From positions 372,001 to 436,000 of the forward strand of contig SMMW01000039.1 of assembly GCA_004794655.1 (NCBI GenBank): a stretch of 64,000 nt of DNA. The letters are read 5' to 3'. Position 1 is the first letter of the stretch. Every line of letters begins with the position of its first letter. Positions 56,769-64,000 of this stretch are shown one piece after another. The DNA comes from Marisa cornuarietis. Lineage: Eukaryota > Mollusca > Gastropoda > Architaenioglossa > Ampullariidae. The notes under the pieces are model-generated. The model worked only from the letters and a program-made list of their open reading frames with translations. It made no database searches and was not told the DNA's origin. A program made the translations under genes and the position numbers.

Positions 56769-58854
56769 TCAATTTTTTTGGTCGCCAGCCATAAATTTGA
56801 GAAGCAAGTCTTTCATGTCAGCAATATCAGACCTAAGAGACTGGACTTCTAATAATAAGGTGGTCAGTACCTCTGGATAATTCTCACCAACAGTATTCAG
56901 TAATGTCAAGCTTTCATTAGCCTGACCAGGAGGAAGTCGTCTTGCTACAAGTTTATCTGCTGAATCTCTCTGCTGTTCTTGGTTGGGTTTTTCGGTACTG
57001 TCTGCCTCATCAAGTTTCTGACAAAAATCTGGATCAATGTGTTTTGCCAAAAGCTTATGATCATTGTTCCAAAGTGCATTCATAAATACTAAATACCAAT
57101 CTAATTTTTTTCTGTGCATGAACAGTAGCATAAGGCGAATGGCGTAGCGTGTCTTTCCATCAGTTAGTTGAGAAGATATAGCCTCATAGTCTTCTTCATA
57201 AAAAAGCTCCTTGAGATATGGGAGAATGACATCAAGCTTCAGCTTTTCTTCAATATTTTGGCTGAATATATCTATGATTGCCTTTCGCTCTGTGTGCCAT
57301 TTAGCATTTGAAGGTTCACCCTTAAGTGCCTTCACTATAAGTTAAGATCCTGTCTGTAATAGTATAAGATACATATATAAAAGATAAATTGCAACAATTG
57401 TGGAAATCAATTATAAACAAAGAAATGTATGTTATTTTCAGTAAGCTTGAGACAAGATCTAAACACAGGACATGCTAACTGTACTGATAATAAGAGCTTA
57501 ACCATTGTGTTATCTTTTCCTTCATATATTAGCAAACAGGTATAGAGGAACATAAAATACAAGAATGTTTGCATTTATAAGTGCATCAATCGGTAACGCT
57601 GTCTTTTAAATGTTGCTTTCTTTGCTGGATTATAAAGAATTTAAAGAATAATGATAATTTGAGAGATAAAAAAAATCTATAATTCATGTCAAAACTTACT
57701 TATAAAAATATATGCTTTTTAACTGTCTGTGTCTAACAAACAGATTCTGGATGGATTATACAGGATTCTATTTTCTTCAAAAAAGTATAAACTTATTACT
57801 GAGAAAACATATGTGTTTCTTTAAACGATCCATTAACAAATGGAAAAAACATCAGTGCTTATCCAGTGTACCAGGTACTTTGAAATGCTGAAAGATTCAA
57901 ATGGTTGCAGGTTGGTTTCCTGAGAAATGTTTTATTTAAAAATGAAGCAAGTGATTCATTTACCACAAAGCATTTACAGCCACTTCATAGCTATTCAAAA
58001 AGTCTCACTTGGTTGAAATCTTCAAAGACTGCTGTATATTTTCCAGGCTCATCAGACTCTTTTATGACATCCAACAAAAGTCTGCTGGCTTCTTGATGAC
58101 ATCCATCCTCCTCCAGCTTATGAATTCTGTGAGTCTACTCTTTCACTTTCTGCCAAGGAAGTGGAAAGGTTACACTTGCACAGCATAGCGGAAAACAGAC
58201 AGTTCAGGTATGGCTTTTGGTGCCTCATAGACCAACAGAAAAGCAGCAAAATTTGAATGAGAGTGTCAGAAAATTATTATTGATGTCTTATTCTCCAATT
58301 TCAATATTAAACATTGATGATATTAATTATGACAATTAAGTTTTTATTTCATAACTCATAGTAAGGTTAACTGCTGAGCTAACAAAAAAGTACCTTAATC
58401 TTTGATATCAGAGAACTAAGTAGATGTGAAGCTTGAAGCTCAGTCAGAAGAAATTCACGGAACACCTCTGTCAACCATACAGGATCATCACTGAATATTA
58501 AGTTATATTATTATATGTCTATGATACAAAGTATCAAATCTATATAGTCTCTTTATAATGATTTGAAGGTTAAATAAAACTAGCTGTAATTTCATTATAA
58601 TTAAAGGCTATTTACAAATAATGTTTTCTGACTGATTCAAATCTGTAAATGCCAAGCAACTTACTAAAGAGGGGTGAATGGAATGCTTTATTATGTAACA
58701 AGATAGAAACAAGAAACAGCTAAAATATGTTGTCATGTTTGCAGAATACACTATACGTTTGATAATTTTTATACAAGAAAAACATCATTTTCTTACCGAA
58801 TAAATATTCAAGGTGATCCTCTGATGCTACGTTGTTTTGATCGTCTGCACTCAT
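56769..58854 (-). pseudogene. CARD-A2: disabled duplicate of CARD-A1
   Basis: All four exons of A1 are present with conserved splice sites: 58854-58797, 58467-58394, 58149-58009 and 57353-56769, with the same phases. Exon 1 reads MSADDQNNVASEDHLEYLF and exon 2 reads EVFREFLLTELQASHLLSSL. Exon 3 has TAG at 58137-58135 where A1 has TGT, and exon 4 has TAA at 57344-57342 where A1 has GAA. Exon 4 also lacks about 60 codons of the linker and the Cys-rich CDCRCC segment, but its remaining 188-codon frame, including a whole CARD2, stays open. A single-CARD product from internal initiation is possible; full-length protein is not. Confidence 0.82.
57438..57525 (-). mobile_element. SINE shared with CARD-A1 intron 3
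   Basis: Diverged copy of the tRNA-like element at 46565-46660, in the same position relative to exon 4. Inherited through the block duplication. Confidence 0.45.
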
Positions 58855-60351
58855 AGCAAGACTCTACAAAGATGATGGCACCATGCAGTCTTTTCGTGTT
58901 GTAGGCATACGTATACGCAGGTGTCTGATAGTAATAGTATGTCTTGAAAGAAACGTGTATAAACTTTCTGAAAATGAAACAAAAGCAAAACATGAAATCA
59001 CCTTATCAGAAAGTGTGTGTGGACTGTCCGCTTGTTAAAGTATGACTATTTTTGAAATACATGTATATAACTTATCGCTACCTTGAAAACCCATCGAAAT
59101 CGGAAAAACCCATTGAAAAAAAAACATTTTCATTATTAAATCGAAAGTACGGCACATAATCACAAAGCGGATGACGTTTTGAAAACATTAAACTGTATTA
59201 CCTGGCTAAGGTAATAATTATGATAAAAATTTGAACGGAGTCAATATTAGTTATCAATAATCATTTTGTTATCGTTTGAAAACTTTACAAGTTTCAGGCC
59301 ATCAAGATACTCGAGTTTCGCTCCCCTGGTTTTAGAAGGGAGACAACTATTGTTTTGTTGTCCGCATCTACATCATTACTTTGCTGTTTGTGCTCATCAT
59401 ATCCACGTCGCTGCTATTAAAAAGGGTTTTATTAAATTTTAAAGCTGATTAAAATTAAACAGATTAAAGAGGGCCACATATAACTGCATGTCGTCCCCAG
59501 TCTATTGTGTAAATTACGGACATTCCGTTTGGATTCACTTTCGGTTTCGTTTCAGTACACACACACACACACATCTAAGATATCGTTTCTTGTTCTGTCA
59601 GTGTCAAAGCGCGTGATATCCAAATCTATGTGAACATTTACAATTGTTTTGAGTTATATTGAAAAGCGAGTCATTCAGAGTTGGTTAAGGATGTGAGGCG
59701 ACACTCGCCGTTGTAATGACACAAACGGTGGGTGCTGCTATAGAAAATAAAACAAATTTCCTTTAAAATGAAAAGTAGATCACGATAAGCCTTATGTGTG
59801 TGTGTATATATATATTATCCAACATAAAAGGCCTCTATACTCAGATATATAATCTTTTGGCAGAGTGGGATTTTATGGTAAAGTAATCGAAGGCAATTTT
59901 GAAACACAGCTATACATTAATTACATTACGAACGCTAGTGTTTATATCCAGATGTTAATGACAGCGTATGAGGTGTATGGTTAATAGAGAGAGAGAGATT
60001 TGAATACAAAATCCTCTGCTGCAGCGACAACCTATCTCTCTCACGCACGTGCACACGCACGCTCACCTAAATCAGTTGAGGGTGAAAATCAATATTCACG
60101 ATACGAAATTATCGATATTTCCTTCAGCAAGTTCTTTCGTTTTCTATGTCCTGTTTTATATATATATATATATATATCTTTTATGCAGTATTTTCATGAC
60201 ACAATATATTTGCTGCCGCTTAATTTACTTTAAAAAAATAATCAAGAACCATAATTACAATAATTTATTTTACCGACATGTTTTAGACAATTTTGTTAAT
60301 AGTTGGAGATAACATTTATTTTAATCGATTGTTTGCATGCTTGAAGGGACC

Positions 60352-60395
60352 TCACATATATGTCAGGAGCAGCACTTGCAATATCTTGTCGGTAA
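60352..60395 (+). pseudogene. CARD-B exon 2 relic in the duplicated block
   Basis: CAGGAGCAGCACTTGCAATA and TCTTGTCGGTAAGTAA match the end of CARD-B exon 2 (50528-50560) including the donor. The 5' part of the exon and its acceptor are altered. The segment corresponding to exon 1 (A-block 49420-49840) is missing from this block, and no later CARD-B exon follows. Confidence 0.75.
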
Positions 60396-60440
60396 GTAAC
60401 ATGACGACGTCACAGGCGGGCGCAAGACCGACCCTGCTGC

Positions 60441-63400
60441 GCTCCATCAGATCTTTCCTATCAACTCTATCATCAGGATTCTTCAGAAAACAATAATTAT
60501 GACAGTAAAGTCAGTATCGTTAGATTCTGACCTTGTTTCATCCCGTGTAAGTGTGAAAAACGATTTACCAAGACAGTTTTAAAGTCATTAATCATAATTA
60601 ATACAGCTAGTTCAATTAATCGTCAACGTATGGCTCCTAAAACATTTCGACATTTCACTTTAGCGGCTATCATCGTCTCCAGTTGGCGAGGAAAGTTTCG
60701 TGATGACGCATCTTGTTGTTTTCACTATCTTTGATGACATGCTGTTGTGAATGAACAGACTAAATTGAGACAAATAATAATAATAATAACTACAGCAACA
60801 AAAGGCTTTTATTGCCCCCTTTTCCCACCTGTCAATAATCAAATTTTTAAATGTGTCAGTGAATTTGTAATTAATTTTTTTTTAAAAGAAAACAACACGT
60901 GATAAGTTGTTCTAAAATCTAAATACCGATGACAGAGTAGGTCACTGTCAATGCTAGAGTTTCGAGTATAAGTTAAAAGGGCACTGACCAATCAGCAAGA
61001 CAACATTTGTGAAGTCCTGATTTTTTTCCGAACCCCCATCTGAGAACTGCATTGCTGGTCCCTGCGAACAGATGAAGAGGTTTTCGCTCAAAACTGAGGC
61101 AGTATTTTGCAACAGTGAGTGAAATGTACATATTTGAAAATTATTTTGCACTCAGACGAGCCTGTAACAAAGCGTATAGGAAGCTTGCTGAAGACCGGCA
61201 ATACAATGCTGTCTTTACACTGATATTGTCAGGGACTTCGTGCGCTTTTAGAGCCTGTCCATTCGACGTACAATGTTAAATATTTGTTTTTTTGTTGTTT
61301 TAAGTACATTTTGTAGTTAAGGACCCGCGTAATAAAATGAAAGCAGAAAAACAAGTTTCTGTGGCCGCCTGCCTGGCAATAATGTAATGCTAGTCAGGCT
61401 TCTAGCCTAGATTAGGCACGTGCAACATCTCTGTTTGTTTACAAACCTTGTTGACGAGGGAACTGAGGCAGAAGATGTGTGTGGGGAAAGGGTGGGGATG
61501 TCGAAAAGAAATTATGCTCGCTTTTTGCAAATGAGTGTTCCTTCCTAACAAGTGAGACATCGACCGACTGCATGAATAAATAAATGATCGAATATTAGTT
61601 TGTTGATTGGTCATTTATTGGTTGATTGAGTGACTGTCTAACTGATTGTGTCTCGTAGACAGGTAAGCGGCTTAAAACGAAAAGTAAGAGGTATTGCTGG
61701 TATCACATCTTTAGTTTGACTGTTGGACTTTATTGCCGTTGTCTCCCTTCTGTTTGACCAGCTGTTGGACTGTCTCGCAGCTTTCTCCCTTTATTCTGTC
61801 TCTCTGTCGGCATCTTTTTCTGTTTGTAAATGTCCCTTTATATGGGCAGTAACATCAGAAACGAAGTTTGGTGGATTTTTTAATAATGTTTTTTTTTCTT
61901 CTTGATACCTTGAACCAAAATTCGGCACTTTAACTGAGTTGCAGGAGTAATTGCAAGTGTCAAACACTACATTCATGGAATGTTGCAGCTAATGGCCCTT
62001 TGTCTGAGTCTGCGTCTGTCACTTTTATCCCTTGGTCAGTTTGTGTGTATACGTACTGATAAACATGCTACGGAGCTGCACCAAACCTCCTCACACAAAA
62101 CAATGCAGCAACAATATGTCGACAGGTATTATCTCCCCTTCTTAACATGGTTCAGGCCCTTGTGCAGGATCCTTTTTGGTAGGCACGTCCACCCGCGGAA
62201 GCACGGGGGAGAATCAATGATAAATTTTTATTGGACTTGTGGGGTCTGGGGGCTGGGATGGGGCGGCACGACTAAAGGTACGGGTAACTGATCGAAAGGC
62301 TATTTCCGGCCCTTGGAAATCTTGCAGGCAGACACACACACACTCATCGACGAAAACTCACAAAGATATTAAATATTGGTATTGATGGAAAGCAATGTCG
62401 TATTTTTCTACGAGAGGCGGTAATGGAGAATAAAGGTCATGTATACAAAACTTTTAATTGATTTGTCTGAGGCTATAAGTACTTTTCATAAGTACGCTGC
62501 AGCTATAGATAGATTATATTGTAGTATTGCAATATTGTAGTAATTTGTTTTTTCTTGAAGACAGACACATTTAAAGGATTTTAACACGAGTGAAACATTT
62601 TTTCTATTTTAAAATAATAAGTCCCCCAAAATGTGAGTACATAATTATGCTTCATTTTCAAGATATAAGTCTTCAAACATTGACATTCTCACCTGCCACT
62701 AGGAAAGCAGGAGAAACTTACTCTCCTATGCTGGGGAGTTGTGTTGTGCCCAAGTAGTATTTGTAACAGTGAGTGTGGCTCAGTGCAGCAAATCTGTGCA
62801 TGTTTTCGAGTTAAATAAAGAAACATCGCTCAGGTTGTCGTGTTCAAAAAGTGATTTTTTGCCTAGAAAATGTAACGGCTGATTTTGGAATACAGATTGG
62901 CACTTGATTTAGAAGCTTCGACTGTAGCTAAAAAAAAAAGGTCCAAACCGAATTCACTCGAGAGACTGGTAAGTAAATCTTCAGACCACAATTTAATAGG
63001 CAATAATCACAGACATTGCAGTCTACGTTTTATTATTTCTGATTGTTACTAAGTGGGCGAATTTGAGTTAATTTTTCGATATGTATTATTGTTAATAAAA
63101 TATAAATATTTCAAATGTGCGTTTGTCCAAGATTGTAATTTTGTATTTGATAGATTGTTAATTTTCAGTTTGCATTTCTATTTTATAGTTAAAATTGACT
63201 ATTGATAACTTTTTTACCATTAAAATATAATATAACATTATAAAAATTTGATACTTATATTTACATGTAAAAACTTATTTCTTTCTTGTTTAGCTGCATG
63301 CAAAATTTACTATTTACTTTCTTGCACGTGTTCCCGTTTAAGCTCTTCATACATTTATCATCCTCAATTCTTTTTTAGCTGTTTCGATCATGCACATAAA

Positions 63401-64000
63401 TGGTGCCCTCACACTGTTAGTTGTTGTTAGCATTATGCTGATAAAGATACGACTGATGATGTGTTTGTGACTGTCACACGATGTTACTTGTAGACCAGAC
63501 GGTGTAGAAACCGTTGATGTTGCATATCTGGTGCTTGAACTTTATTTAAGTTTTAACGAGCAGTCGTAGTTGGTTTTAACAGCTTGTGCTTTTGTGTAGT
63601 CGTCAGTGCTGCAGGAAGAAGATTTCTTCGTTTACTGAAAGTCCAAAACTTGTTTGTACTGTATAAGTGACTGGATAGCAATCGATTTTGAAATGTTTTG
63701 AGCAAATTCTTGAGTACAGTGTGGGGACGAAGTTCCAATGGCACGCTTAAACAAAGCAAAGATCTGTAATACAGATATCTGAACAAAGTTAATTTAAAAT
63801 TTAATCTACTGGGGTTTGTTGTCATTATCTTTAGAATTTTCTAAGTGAGTACAAACTAACCCCATTTGACTGTCGAAAAGAACATTCAGCAACAGGAAAT
63901 TGTGTTCTGGTCAGTTTTCTTTTACCGAGGATGTCATCTTTCCTCTTCGAATTCAGGTCAGGCAGACGACGATGATTTTATAAATACTAACCTTTCGTCA
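60441..64000. other. AT-rich intergenic region
   Basis: No coding exon, RNA gene or named repeat recognised. Short homopolymer and TAA tracts only (for example 60774-60790). Confidence 0.5.

Larger units (their letters stand above)
55370..60440. repeat. Segmental duplication block (copy of about 44.4-50.6 kb)
   Basis: The same order of landmarks is found in both blocks: an ACA-rich microsatellite, TATGATGTCGA.ACAAG (44563 / 55582), CAAAATCTGTATTTTATTTA (44858 / 55859), CTGCATTTGTC.. (45125 / 56125), the CARD-A exons, the CA-repeat upstream region, CACGATACGAAATT (50248 / 60098) and ATATCTTGTCGGTAAGTA (50545 / 60382). Orientation is the same, so this is a direct tandem duplication with the CARD-B body in between. 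Indels have since accumulated on both sides. Confidence 0.88.

Noticed and set aside
61402..62291. Small open frames in the right-hand flank
   Set aside because: Short, without domains, conserved splice sites or coding-like composition.

Overview
The window looks like animal nuclear DNA. It has spliced genes with GT/AG introns, AT-rich non-coding sequence, many microsatellites, SINEs, MITEs and LINE fragments. The gene content (an Ajuba-type LIM protein, Mind-bomb-like E3 ligase pieces, RIG-I-like CARD proteins) and the repeat style suggest a lophotrochozoan, most likely a gastropod mollusc. That placement is inference; no marker gene fixes the species.

Region 1 (about 1-26,200, minus strand) is one long gene for an Ajuba/LIMD1-family protein. 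Eight coding exons join in phase to 2,646 bp (881 residues). A large first coding exon (24544-26140) carries the proline/serine-rich pre-LIM region. Seven small exons carry three LIM domains and a tail ending in a PDZ-ligand-like TDL. The introns hold a LINE fragment (4.85-5.79 kb), a SINE (16.7 kb), a possible LINE tail (10.7 kb), short tandem duplications and several GC-rich patches.

Region 2 (26.2-38 kb, plus strand) holds broken pieces of Mind-bomb-like (MIB) E3 ubiquitin ligases. A lone C-terminal RING exon (29.6 kb) sits just after a very uniform 56-bp minisatellite (28.1-29.3 kb). Further on come a MIB/HERC2 fragment (34.0 kb), a ZZ zinc finger (34.4 kb), an 800-bp GT/GA repeat, a second MIB/HERC2 domain split over three reading frames (36.1 kb) and two well-formed ankyrin exons (37.2 and 37.5 kb). 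The domain order on the strand (RING before MIB-ZZ-MIB-ANK) and the frameshifts imply remnants of more than one gene copy.

Region 3 (38-44.4 kb) is gene-poor and mobile-element-rich, with TTAA-flanked MITEs and antisense LINE ORF2 fragments.

Region 4 (44.4-60.5 kb) is the most interesting part: a small cluster of genes for proteins with two RIG-I/MDA5-type CARDs and no helicase. CARD-A1 (minus, 377 residues, intact) and CARD-B (plus, 306 residues, intact) are head to head. A second block (about 55.4-60.4 kb) duplicates A1 and the upstream part of B. In that block A2 carries two in-frame stops and internal deletions, and B survives only as one truncated exon. All members share intron positions and phases and a CxCC/CPCC plus short coiled-coil tail. 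Tandem CARDs of this type normally signal in antiviral sensing, so these are candidate innate-immune adaptors or decoys; function is inferred only from domain type.

Region 5 (60.5-64 kb) shows no gene I can support.
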